Part shown: piece by piece, positions 1-5,592 of the stretch
Layout: each line of letters starts with the position of its first letter
Position numbering within the stretch: position 1 is the first letter of the stretch
Source: Candidatus Scatomorpha stercorigallinarum
GTDB taxonomy: Bacteria; Bacillota_A; Clostridia; Oscillospirales; Oscillospiraceae
DNA: 8,061 nucleotides
Assembly (NCBI GenBank): GCA_018713375.1
Contig: DVOV01000052.1
Span: 1-8,061 of the forward strand
Direction: 5' to 3'
Program-made: the position numbers and the translations under genes
The notes under the pieces: model-generated
Told to the model about the DNA's origin: nothing
The model's database searches: none
The model's input: the letters and a program-made list of their open reading frames with translations, nothing else

Positions 1-168
1 ACTACTTACACGCTGGTGCTGAAACAATATGCATCCGGCCAGACATCGCCGGCAATGGGTATACCGATGTGGATCGTTTATCTGGCCCCATGCGTGGGGT
101 TTGCCCTCACATCAATACGCCAGATACAGGTGCTTGTATACCGCATAAGGAATAAGGAGGAGCACTGA
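1..168 (+). CDS. dctQ: TRAP transporter small permease (DctQ family), 3' end only
   Basis: The window opens inside this gene; the last 55 codons are visible and end at TGA 166-168. The fragment has the typical DctQ end: SPAMGIPMW (fragment residues 16-24), leading straight into the last membrane helix (about 23-39), then a short basic, charged cytoplasmic tail (YRIRNKEEH). In TRAP transporters DctQ is the four-helix membrane subunit that pairs with DctM and works with a periplasmic or lipid-anchored DctP binding protein to drive uptake of carboxylates with a sodium gradient. Its TGA overlaps the dctM ATG by one base, so the two are probably translationally coupled. The symbol is the generic family name and does not imply C4-dicarboxylates as substrate. 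The start and first helices lie outside the window. Confidence 0.88.
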   Translation, partial: TTYTLVLKQYASGQTSPAMGIPMWIVYLAPCVGFALTSIRQIQVLVYRIRNKEEH

Positions 169-1457
169 TGGCAAGTCTTATTCTTTTTGGCGGGATGTTC
201 CTGCTTATCATATTGCAGGTCCCTGTAGGTGTGGCGATCGGCGCGGCGTCATTCGGCGCGGTCGTGGAAAACGGACGGCTGTCGCTCTCGTATGTGGCGC
301 AGCAGATGATAACAGGCGTGGATTCGTTTCCCATCATGGCGGTGCCGCTGTTCGTGCTGGCAGGTGAGCTTATGGGCGGGGGAGGCATCTCCAAGCGGCT
401 GCTGAACGTTTTCAACGAATTCTTCGGACGGATAACGGGCGGGCTGGCGATAGTCACCGTTGTGGTGTGCATGTTTTTTGCCGCCATCTCCGGCTCCGGC
501 CCTGCAACAGTCGCGGCGGTAGGCTCCATGGTGTATCCGACTCTTATAGAAAAGGGCTACAGCAAGCCGTTTTCACTTGCGCTTATCGCCAGCGCGGGCG
601 CGATCGGGGTCATCATCCCGCCAAGCATACCGATGGTGATGTACGGCGTGTCTACCGGCACAAGCATAACGTCGCTCTTCATGGGCGGTTTCCTGCCGGG
701 GATACTCATCGGCATGGCCCTGATTTTCTGGTGCTATTTCTACTGCAAACGCAAGGGCTGGAAGGGCGACGCGGAAAAGTTTTCGCTCCGCCGGACACTT
801 CTGACGATATGGGACGCCAAATGGGCGCTGATAAACCCGGTGATCATACTCGGCGGCATATATGCGGGAATTTTCACACCGACGGAGGCGGCCGGCGTGG
901 CGGCGGTCTATGCGCTGATCGTGGGCGTATTTGTGTACAAGGAGCTGGATCTGAAGGGGCTGCTGAAGCTGCTGGAAAATTCCTGCGTTACCACGGCCAC
1001 GATCATGATCATCCTGGGCTGCGCCTCAGCGTTCACCAAGGTGCTGACCATTGAGCAGATACCGGCCATGGTGACGAACGCAATGCTTGAGCTGACTTCG
1101 AGCAAGTTCGTGATACTGCTGTTGATTACAATCCTGCTGCTGATCGTTGGCTGCGTGATGGATACTACGCCTGCCATACTGGTGCTGGCGCCTATCCTGC
1201 TGCCCGTTGTGGAGTCTTTTGGCGTCCACCCGGTGCATTTCGGCATCGCTATGGTGGTCAACCTGGCCATCGGCTTCCTGACGCCGCCGTTGGGGGTCAA
1301 TCTGTTCGTGGCCGCCCGAGTGGGCAACGAGAAAGTGGATACGGTGATAAAGGGGATCGTGCCTTTCATTATCATGATGGTGGCCTGCCTGTTGCTTATA
1401 ACTTATTTTGAAGACATAAGCATGCTGCTGCCAAATCTGCTTGAACGAAAGACGTAA
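168..1457 (+). CDS. dctM: TRAP transporter large permease (DctM family)
   Basis: This 429-residue protein has the usual length for DctM, the 12-13-helix subunit that forms the transport and ion-binding path of TRAP carriers in the cytoplasmic membrane. Conserved family signatures are visible: SGSGPAT (108-114), IIPPSIPM (149-156), GIFTPTEAA (234-242), MDTTPAI (331-337) and GFLTPPLGVN (369-378). The SGSGPAT and MDTTPA-type loops belong to the two re-entrant hairpin regions expected to bind sodium and substrate. The ATG at 168 has AAGGAGG (154-160) seven bases upstream and overlaps the dctQ stop, which fixes the start. The metal hydrolase gene begins 21 nt after the stop, so the genes probably share a transcript. 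No residue identifies the substrate; TRAP systems carry dicarboxylates, sialic acid, uronates, keto acids and others. The family call is very secure, the substrate is open. Confidence 0.96.
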   Translation: MASLILFGGMFLLIILQVPVGVAIGAASFGAVVENGRLSLSYVAQQMITGVDSFPIMAVPLFVLAGELMGGGGISKRLLNVFNEFFGRITGGLAIVTVVVCMFFAAISGSGPATVAAVGSMVYPTLIEKGYSKPFSLALIASAGAIGVIIPPSIPMVMYGVSTGTSITSLFMGGFLPGILIGMALIFWCYFYCKRKGWKGDAEKFSLRRTLLTIWDAKWALINPVIILGGIYAGIFTPTEAAGVAAVYALIVGVFVYKELDLKGLLKLLENSCVTTATIMIILGCASAFTKVLTIEQIPAMVTNAMLELTSSKFVILLLITILLLIVGCVMDTTPAILVLAPILLPVVESFGVHPVHFGIAMVVNLAIGFLTPPLGVNLFVAARVGNEKVDTVIKGIVPFIIMMVACLLLITYFEDISMLLPNLLERKT

Positions 1458-1478
1458 AATGTAGAAGGAGGGACTACA

Positions 1479-2261
1479 ATGACAAACGCTAAGAAGATGA
1501 TAATCGACGCCGACGTCCATGTGACGCCGGTCCAGGACAATGAGCTGTGCACGACGTTTGACCGCATGATCGAATATATGGATGAATCAGGCGTTGACAA
1601 GGTGCGCTGCCAGCCGCATCCGCCTTATGTCAAAACCAATCTGAAGCTTGCGCTCAAACATGTCTATGAAGGCACCAAAAAGTATCCGGACAGGATACTC
1701 GGCTATGGCTGGGTCGATCCCTCTCTCGGCATGGACGAGGCAAAGGACACGATCAAGCGATGCTTTGAGGAATACGGCTTCTATGGCGTGAAGTTCAACG
1801 GCTCGCAAAACCAGTATTTCGCTGACGACCCGGACAAAGTCCTGCCGCTGGTGGAGCTGGTTGCTAAATATGGAAAGACCATCGCTTTCCACTCGGCGTG
1901 CGACGCCTATGAGCGCACACATCCCTACAGGGTCATGCATGTAGCGCAGCGATTCCCCGAGCTGCCCGTACTGATGGTACACATGGGCGGCGCCGCGGTC
2001 AACGACCTCCATGTCGCCGCCATAGAAGCGGCTGAAGCCTGCCCCAATATAACGCTTGTCGGCAGCGACTCTAACCCCGCATCCATACTCCATGCTATCA
2101 AAAGGCTGGGCGCCTACCGCGTTTGCTTTGGCTCGGACGCGCCGTTCCAGATCATGCGTGTCGAGGTCGCAAAATACCACGCCCTGCTTGACAACTACAT
2201 TACGCCGGAAGAAAAAGAACTTGTAATGTCCGGCAACATCAGCAGATTCTTGGGGCTTTAA
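1479..2261 (+). CDS. Amidohydrolase-2 family metal-dependent hydrolase/lactonase
   Basis: This 260-residue protein reads as a compact TIM-barrel hydrolase of the amidohydrolase-2 type (COG2159/COG3618-like). The expected metal-site positions are present: D12-x-H14 after strand 1 (IDADVH), H138 (FHSACD), H168 (VHMGG), and D220 in FGSDAPF near the C-terminus, the usual catalytic aspartate. Family members hydrolyse lactones (2-pyrone-4,6-dicarboxylate, fuconolactone, rhamnonolactone) or decarboxylate aromatic acids. With a TRAP permease before it and an SDR after it, a lactone or cyclic carboxylate substrate is a reasonable inference, but no substrate motif is recognised. The start at 1479 is supported by AAGGAGGG (1465-1472) six bases upstream; Met7 lacks its own site. 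The protein is shorter than many relatives (about 280-340 residues) but keeps all key motifs and appears intact. It is probably cytoplasmic, with no signal peptide. Confidence 0.87.
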   Translation: MTNAKKMIIDADVHVTPVQDNELCTTFDRMIEYMDESGVDKVRCQPHPPYVKTNLKLALKHVYEGTKKYPDRILGYGWVDPSLGMDEAKDTIKRCFEEYGFYGVKFNGSQNQYFADDPDKVLPLVELVAKYGKTIAFHSACDAYERTHPYRVMHVAQRFPELPVLMVHMGGAAVNDLHVAAIEAAEACPNITLVGSDSNPASILHAIKRLGAYRVCFGSDAPFQIMRVEVAKYHALLDNYITPEEKELVMSGNISRFLGL

Positions 2262-2273
2262 GCCTATAGCAGA

Positions 2274-2301
2274 GCATCCCCCGGCGCCAGCCGGGGGATG
2301 C
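2274..2301 (+). promoter_or_regulatory. Perfect 12-bp intercistronic hairpin without a U-tract
   Basis: GCATCCCCCGGC (2274-2285) is the exact reverse complement of GCCGGGGGATGC (2290-2301), with a four-base loop (gcca). The hairpin begins 13 nt after the hydrolase stop codon and ends 15 nt before the SDR ribosome binding site. It is followed by CACGTGAACA rather than a run of T, so it does not look like a complete intrinsic terminator. Such a structure may stabilise the upstream mRNA segment, mark a processing point, or weaken read-through so that the SDR is made at a different level. The structure is directly visible; its role is inference. Confidence 0.75.
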
Positions 2302-2329
2302 ACGTGAACATTTCTGAAGGAGCTTTGCA

Positions 2330-3100
2330 ATGAGTTTTCTTGATTCGATTTTTGGCATGGAGAACAAGTTGGCGGTCGTGACAGGCGGAGGGAGAGGCAT
2401 AGGCCAGGTCATCGCGCTCGGCTTCGCCAGGGCTGGCGCCGATGTCGCCATTCTCAGCCGCTCACCTGCGGGCGACACGCTCAAGCTGATAAAGTCCGAT
2501 ACAGGCAAGGAAGCCGTATGGATAAAGTGCGACGTGACCAATGAAGCCGATGTGGATGCGGCCGTATCGGAGTTGATGGAGAGATACGGACATATTGATA
2601 CGGTATTCAATAACGCCGGCATATGCATCCACAAGCCTACCATCGAGGCTTCTGTCGAGGAGTTCAGAAAGGTCGTCGATTGCAATTTGACGGGCGAATA
2701 CATCGTCTGCCGTGCGGTTGCGAAAGCGATGATCTCGGCGGGCAAGCCGTGCAGCATCATAAATATGGCCTCAATGTCCGGGACCATTGTAAACGTTCCG
2801 CAATGGCAGTGCTCCTACAACGCGTCAAAAGCGGCGGTGATACATATGACCAAATCCCTGGCTCTGGAATGGGTCGGGAAAGGGATCAGGGTCAACAGCT
2901 TGAGCCCGGGATATATTGCTACACCGATGTCGGTCGATACGCCGAAGGAGCTCAAAAATGCCTGGGAGCCTCTGATGCCGATGCACAGGATGGGGAAACC
3001 GGAAGAACTTCTGCCTGCGATCCTGTATCTTGCCAGCGACGCGGCTGGCTATACAACCGGCAGCGACATCATAGTTGACGGGGCGTACACATGCTTCTGA
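2330..3100 (+). CDS. Classical short-chain dehydrogenase/reductase (SDR family)
   Basis: This 256-residue protein has the full set of classical SDR motifs. They are the dinucleotide loop TGGGRGIG (18-25), NNAG (94-97), N119, catalytic S150 and Y163-x-x-x-K167 (SYNASK), and PGYIATPM (193-200). Arg22 in the glycine loop and Ser43-Arg44 at the end of beta-strand 2, in place of an acidic residue, favour NADP(H) over NAD(H); this is inference. The segment around YNASKAAVIHMTKSLALEW resembles the polyol/ketose reductase branch (mannitol dehydrogenase, sorbose reductase, gluconate 5-dehydrogenase). A sugar, polyol or sugar-acid substrate is therefore plausible but unproven. ATG 2330 has AAGGAG (2317-2322) seven bases upstream. 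The gene is last in the TRAP/hydrolase operon, 68 nt after the hydrolase and beyond the hairpin at 2274-2301. It is cytoplasmic and probably tetrameric like its family. Confidence 0.92.
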   Translation: MSFLDSIFGMENKLAVVTGGGRGIGQVIALGFARAGADVAILSRSPAGDTLKLIKSDTGKEAVWIKCDVTNEADVDAAVSELMERYGHIDTVFNNAGICIHKPTIEASVEEFRKVVDCNLTGEYIVCRAVAKAMISAGKPCSIINMASMSGTIVNVPQWQCSYNASKAAVIHMTKSLALEWVGKGIRVNSLSPGYIATPMSVDTPKELKNAWEPLMPMHRMGKPEELLPAILYLASDAAGYTTGSDIIVDGAYTCF

Positions 3101-3117
3101 GGTGAGAAAAAGCCAGG

Positions 3118-3150
3118 AGCTGTCCGCCGGCCGCGGCGGGCAGTTCTTTG
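3118..3150 (+). terminator. Probable intrinsic terminator of the TRAP/hydrolase/SDR operon
   Basis: A 12-bp stem with two G-U pairs is formed by AGCTGTCCGCCG (3118-3129) and CGGCGGGCAGTT (3134-3145) around a four-base loop. It begins 17 nt after the SDR stop and runs into TTCTTT and further T-rich sequence (to about 3165). The U-tract is interrupted, so the signal is weaker than the other terminators in the window. Its position at the operon end fits. Confidence 0.6.
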
Positions 3151-3194
3151 CTGCTTGCTTCCTTGCTGCGCCAAAGTGTAAAAATACGTGAGAT

Positions 3195-3230
3195 AGCGCG
3201 CGGTTTTGCCGCGGCGGTAAAACTGTCGCT
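3195..3230 (+). other. Long imperfect hairpin (16 pairs, one bulge) in the intergenic region
   Basis: GTTTTGCCG (3203-3211) pairs with CGGTAAAAC (3215-3223) around a three-base loop. The stem continues outward through G-U pairs to AGCG (3195-3198) with CGCT (3227-3230), leaving only C3199 unpaired. Three of the pairs are G-U in plus-strand RNA and would be C-A mismatches in the minus-strand RNA, which points to folding in a plus-strand transcript. No T-run follows. The role is unknown. Confidence 0.45.
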
Positions 3231-3254
3231 GAAAAGGCTCAACAAATATATCGC

Positions 3255-3283
3255 AGCGAAACTTTATCCTGCAAAGTTTCGCT
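3255..3283. promoter_or_regulatory. 11-bp perfect inverted repeat upstream of the lyase/aminotransferase promoter
   Basis: AGCGAAACTTT (3255-3265) is matched exactly by AAAGTTTCGCT (3273-3283) with a seven-base spacer. The right arm ends 19 nt before the -35 box at 3303. The position and symmetry suit an operator for a dimeric regulator (activator position, about -45 to -75). It could equally be an RNA hairpin in read-through transcript. The dyad is seen directly; the operator role is inferred. Confidence 0.5.
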
Positions 3284-3302
3284 ATGCGAAATCTGCCCGG
3301 AT

Positions 3303-3330
3303 TTGACTTGTTCGCCGCCGTATGTATAAT
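3303..3330 (+). promoter_or_regulatory. Sigma-A promoter for the MalY/PatB-family gene
   Basis: TTGACT (3303-3308) and TATAAT (3325-3330) are separated by 16 nt. The predicted start is near 3337, giving a leader of about 38 nt before ATG 3375. This indicates that the lyase gene is transcribed separately from the TRAP operon upstream. Confidence 0.82.
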
Positions 3331-3374
3331 CAAAGGCGGAAATGCAAGCAAAACTGCGCTGAAGGAGGCACATA

Positions 3375-4589
3375 ATGTATAACTTTGACGAGATCATCGA
3401 CCGCCGCGGCACGAATGCGCTGAATACGGACGGCTTCCGCGGCTATATCTTCCATGCAGGGCCGGAGAAGGTGTTCCCCTACAAGGACGAGGAGTTCGTG
3501 CGCATGTGGGTGGCGGACATGGAGTTCGCCGTTGCGCCGGAGATCCTTGACGCCATACGCGCAAGGGTGGACCGCCGCATATTCGGCTACACCGGCGTTT
3601 ACGACAGCGGATATTACGAGTCCTTCCTCCGCTGGTGCCGCGAGAACTATGGCTGGGAGTTTCCGCAGGAGGAGCTGTGCTTCTCACCCGGCATCATCCC
3701 CGCGCTCTATCAGCTGGTGGAGACGCTCTGCGCCCCCGACGAAAAGGTGCTCATCAACACGCCGGCCTACGGATACTTCCTGCACGCTGCGGAGTACAAC
3801 AACGTGGACGTGCTGCTCTCCCCGCTGAAGAGGGGCGATGACGGGCATTTCACTGTGGACTACGAGGACTTTGAGGCCCGCTGCGCCGACCCCAAGTGCA
3901 AGGTCGTGTTCTGGTGCAACCCGCACAACCCGACGGGCCGCGTCTGGACGGAGGAGGAGCTGCGCCGCGTGGCGGAGATCGTGAGCAGATACAACCTCTG
4001 GCTCATCTCCGACGAGATACATTGCGACCTCACGCGCACGGGCGTGAGGCATATACCGATGGCGAAGGTGATGCCGGGCTACCGTAAGCTCATCACCTGC
4101 ATGGCGCCGACCAAGACCTTCAACATGGCCGGCCTGGCCTTCTCCAACATCATCATCCGCGACCCGGCCACGCGCGCCGAGTTCCGTGACCGCGACAAGC
4201 TCTTCGGCATGGTGAACACGCTCTCGCTGACGGCGGCCAAGGCCGCTTATGACCTGGGCGGCCCCTGGCTCGCCGAGCTGCGCGCCTATCTGGACGGGAA
4301 CTTTGCATTCGTGCACGATTTCCTCGCGCGCGAGCTTCCCGAGGCAGTGTCCTATGTCCCGCAGGCCACGTACCTGGCGTGGGTGGACCTCTCCCGCTGC
4401 CTGCCGGGGCTGGAGGACCTGCCGGGCTTCTTTGCCAACGAGGCCGGCGTCCTGCTGGAGGGCGGCGACGGGCTGTTCGTCGGCAACGCCGCCGGATATG
4501 TGCGGCTCAACCTGGCCATGCCGCGCGCAACGCTGGAGACCGGCCTGGAGCGCATGAGGGACGCCATCCGGCGCTACAACGAAAAATAA
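3375..4589 (+). CDS. MalY/PatB-family PLP-dependent cystathionine beta-lyase/aminotransferase
   Basis: This 404-residue fold-type I PLP enzyme has the MalY/PatB hallmarks. These include an N-terminus reading FDEIIDRRGTNAL (4-16), WVADMEF (45-51), Y132 in NTPAYGYF for ring stacking, and N185 in NPHNPTGR. D213 in SDEIHCDL pairs with the pyridine nitrogen, K247 in APTKTFN is the Schiff-base lysine, and R377 in YVRLNL binds the substrate carboxylate. Characterised relatives cleave C-S bonds in cystathionine or cysteine conjugates, releasing a thiol or sulfide, pyruvate and ammonia; some also transaminate, and E. coli MalY represses the maltose system. Exact substrate cannot be assigned. The start is fixed by AAGGAGG (3362-3368) six bases before ATG. 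The gene has its own promoter and terminator, so it is probably monocistronic. It converges on the XRE regulator gene. It uses G/C-ending codons more heavily than the operon upstream. Confidence 0.93.
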   Translation: MYNFDEIIDRRGTNALNTDGFRGYIFHAGPEKVFPYKDEEFVRMWVADMEFAVAPEILDAIRARVDRRIFGYTGVYDSGYYESFLRWCRENYGWEFPQEELCFSPGIIPALYQLVETLCAPDEKVLINTPAYGYFLHAAEYNNVDVLLSPLKRGDDGHFTVDYEDFEARCADPKCKVVFWCNPHNPTGRVWTEEELRRVAEIVSRYNLWLISDEIHCDLTRTGVRHIPMAKVMPGYRKLITCMAPTKTFNMAGLAFSNIIIRDPATRAEFRDRDKLFGMVNTLSLTAAKAAYDLGGPWLAELRAYLDGNFAFVHDFLARELPEAVSYVPQATYLAWVDLSRCLPGLEDLPGFFANEAGVLLEGGDGLFVGNAAGYVRLNLAMPRATLETGLERMRDAIRRYNEK

Positions 4590-4603
4590 ACCGAAACATG
4601 AAA

Positions 4604-4636
4604 AGGGCGGAGGCCATCCTCCGCCCTATATTTTTG
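4604..4636. terminator. Shared, apparently bidirectional intrinsic terminator
   Basis: AGGGCGGAGG (4604-4613) and CCTCCGCCCT (4618-4627) form a perfect 10-bp stem with a four-base loop. On the plus strand ATATTTTT follows; on the minus strand the stem is followed by TTTT (4600-4603). It lies 14 nt after the lyase stop and just past the end of the minus-strand regulator gene, so it can serve both convergent genes. Confidence 0.9.
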
Positions 4637-4637
4637 C

Positions 4638-5345
4638 CTACACCACGGAGAACATGTTGTAATACTTCATCCGCCGGATGTCCTCCTTCGTGAGCTTCAA
4701 CATGCGCATCAGCTCGCCATCCTCCTTCAGGGGCTTTTTGGACAGCAGCACCTTCACGGCCACCGGCATCATGGGCCTGGACGAGACGCCGTTCCAGAGG
4801 GCCCACTTTACCTCCGCGTCCAAAAACGAGGAGAGCACCTGGATGCTGCCCTTTTCCATGGGATTGTCCTGATGCGTCAGCTCGATGATGGAGAGGGCGT
4901 CAAAGTGCTCGATATAGCCCCAGTAGATGTTTTCGGCCTGCTGGTAGCGTTCCAGCTCGCTGTAATTCATGTACAGGGCTATCTTGCTGCGGTTCACGTC
5001 CAGCGGGGAGAAAACATCAAAGACCCAACGGCTCAGCCTGCCGTTGCGCCCGTCGAAGAAATAGCCGTAAAACTGCGTCAGGCCGCGGAAAAATGCCGGC
5101 TCTATGCGCCGCTGCGGCCCGGACGGCTCCGGCTCGCCGGCTGGCAGGAGCTGCTCCACATGGACGCGCAGGGCCTTCGCCAGGGCGTAGAGCGTTTCAA
5201 GGTCAAGCGCTATGGCCCCGTTTTCATACTTTGACAGGGTGGCCTTGCTCTTGCCGACAGCCGCCGCCAGCGCCTCCTGCGTCATGCCGCGCGACCGGCG
5301 GAATTGCCTGATCCTGTTGCCCACTTCCGTGCTGATGTCCGGCAT
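4638..5345 (-). CDS. XRE-family helix-turn-helix regulator with unassigned C-terminal domain
   Basis: The 235-residue protein begins with a clear Cro/CI-type helix-turn-helix (about residues 8-66): GNRIRQFRRSRGMTQEALA, then GKSKATLSKYENG as turn and recognition helix, then a conserved LETLYALAKAL helix. A Pro/Glu-rich linker (69-78) leads to a C-terminal region of about 155 residues that I do not recognise. That region mixes short strand-like and helical segments, is rich in aromatic residues (FYGYFFDGRNGRLSRWVFDVF, 92-112), and lacks an obvious peptidase S24, cupin or TPR pattern; it may sense a ligand or mediate dimerisation. The start agrees with a promoter whose predicted transcript begins about 23 nt upstream; the ribosome site is weak (GGGGG, 5353-5357). 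A palindrome overlaps its -10 box, so autoregulation is likely. Targets beyond that are unknown; the convergent lyase gene is one candidate. Confidence 0.85.
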   Translation of the reverse strand: MPDISTEVGNRIRQFRRSRGMTQEALAAAVGKSKATLSKYENGAIALDLETLYALAKALRVHVEQLLPAGEPEPSGPQRRIEPAFFRGLTQFYGYFFDGRNGRLSRWVFDVFSPLDVNRSKIALYMNYSELERYQQAENIYWGYIEHFDALSIIELTHQDNPMEKGSIQVLSSFLDAEVKWALWNGVSSRPMMPVAVKVLLSKKPLKEDGELMRMLKLTKEDIRRMKYYNMFSVV

Positions 5346-5363
5346 GTCAACGCCCCCGTGCAG

Positions 5364-5379
5364 ATAATATCAATATTAT
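5364..5379. promoter_or_regulatory. Candidate autoregulatory operator of the XRE regulator
   Basis: ATAATAT (5364-5370) and ATATTAT (5373-5379) form a perfect 7-bp dyad with a two-base centre. It covers the regulator's -10 box (5375-5380) and the predicted transcription start (about 5368). A dimeric XRE repressor bound here would block its own promoter. An AT-rich -10 region can produce such symmetry by chance, so this remains a candidate. Confidence 0.6.
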
Positions 5380-5403
5380 ATTGTCCCCGCGACGGAAAGT
5401 CAA
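5375..5403 (-). promoter_or_regulatory. Sigma-A promoter of the XRE regulator
   Basis: Reading the minus strand, TTGACT (5403-5398) and TATAAT (5380-5375) are separated by exactly 17 nt. The -10 hexamer is perfect and the -35 has five of six consensus bases. The predicted start is near 5368, leaving a short leader of about 23 nt. Confidence 0.85.
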
Positions 5404-5417
5404 CGTGAGGGCAATGC

Positions 5418-5447
5418 AAAAAGCCTCCCCTGTGGGGAGGCTTTTTT
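5418..5447. terminator. Strong intrinsic terminator with no obvious gene to serve
   Basis: AAAAAGCCTCCCC (5418-5430) and GGGGAGGCTTTTT (5434-5446) form a perfect 13-bp A-to-U-ended stem around TGT, with TTTTTT following on the plus strand and TTTTT on the minus strand. It works on paper in both directions. No plus-strand gene precedes it, since the regulator runs the other way, and no confident minus-strand gene lies to its right. It may insulate the regulator promoter, end an unannotated small RNA or gene, or be a leftover. Confidence 0.88.
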
Positions 5448-5535
5448 GCTGTTTGGTCTGGCGCTCAGGCTTCGACGAAGCGCATGAGCATCGCGGCGGC
5501 CTGCGAACTCATACGTAAAAGTTCATGCAGGAGTC

Positions 5536-5564
5536 TTGAGAAAACCGGCGGCCTGAGGTATACT
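5536..5564 (+). promoter_or_regulatory. Sigma-A promoter of the ychF-SLH unit
   Basis: TTGAGA (5536-5541) and TATACT (5559-5564) are separated by 17 nt, with four of six and five of six consensus bases. The predicted start is near 5571, which gives a leader of about 120 nt before the ychF ATG. Overlapping alternatives for the -10 box exist (for example TACTAT at 5561). Confidence 0.7.
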
Positions 5565-5575
5565 ATATTGCATAG

Positions 5576-5592
5576 CGCGAGCGCCGCTCGCG
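5576..5592. promoter_or_regulatory. GC-rich palindrome at the predicted ychF transcription start
   Basis: CGCGAGCG (5576-5583) and CGCTCGCG (5585-5592) are perfect reverse complements around one base. As RNA this would form a 7-bp hairpin with a three-base loop at the extreme 5' end of the transcript, which can protect mRNA from decay. As DNA it could be an operator just downstream of +1. No T-run follows, so it is not a terminator. Confidence 0.5.

Noticed and set aside
2274..2301. Intercistronic hairpin read as an intrinsic terminator
   Set aside because: No T-run follows the stem, and the downstream SDR has no promoter of its own that I can see, so full termination here is unlikely.
1587..2330. 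247-codon open frame on the minus strand opposite the hydrolase gene
   Set aside because: It lies almost wholly antisense to a gene with intact catalytic motifs and shows no recognisable family itself.
3154..3181. Weak promoter-like pair TTGCTT and TGTAAA in the intergenic region
   Set aside because: The match to consensus is poor, and a far better promoter lies at 3303-3330.
3049..3351. 100-codon minus-strand frame over the intergenic region
   Set aside because: It has no ribosome binding site, mixed composition and no family resemblance, and it covers hairpins and a plus-strand promoter that explain the region better.
3684..4316. 210-codon open frame on the minus strand inside the lyase gene
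   Set aside because: It is a reverse-strand shadow of the PLP enzyme, whose active-site residues are all in place in the plus frame.
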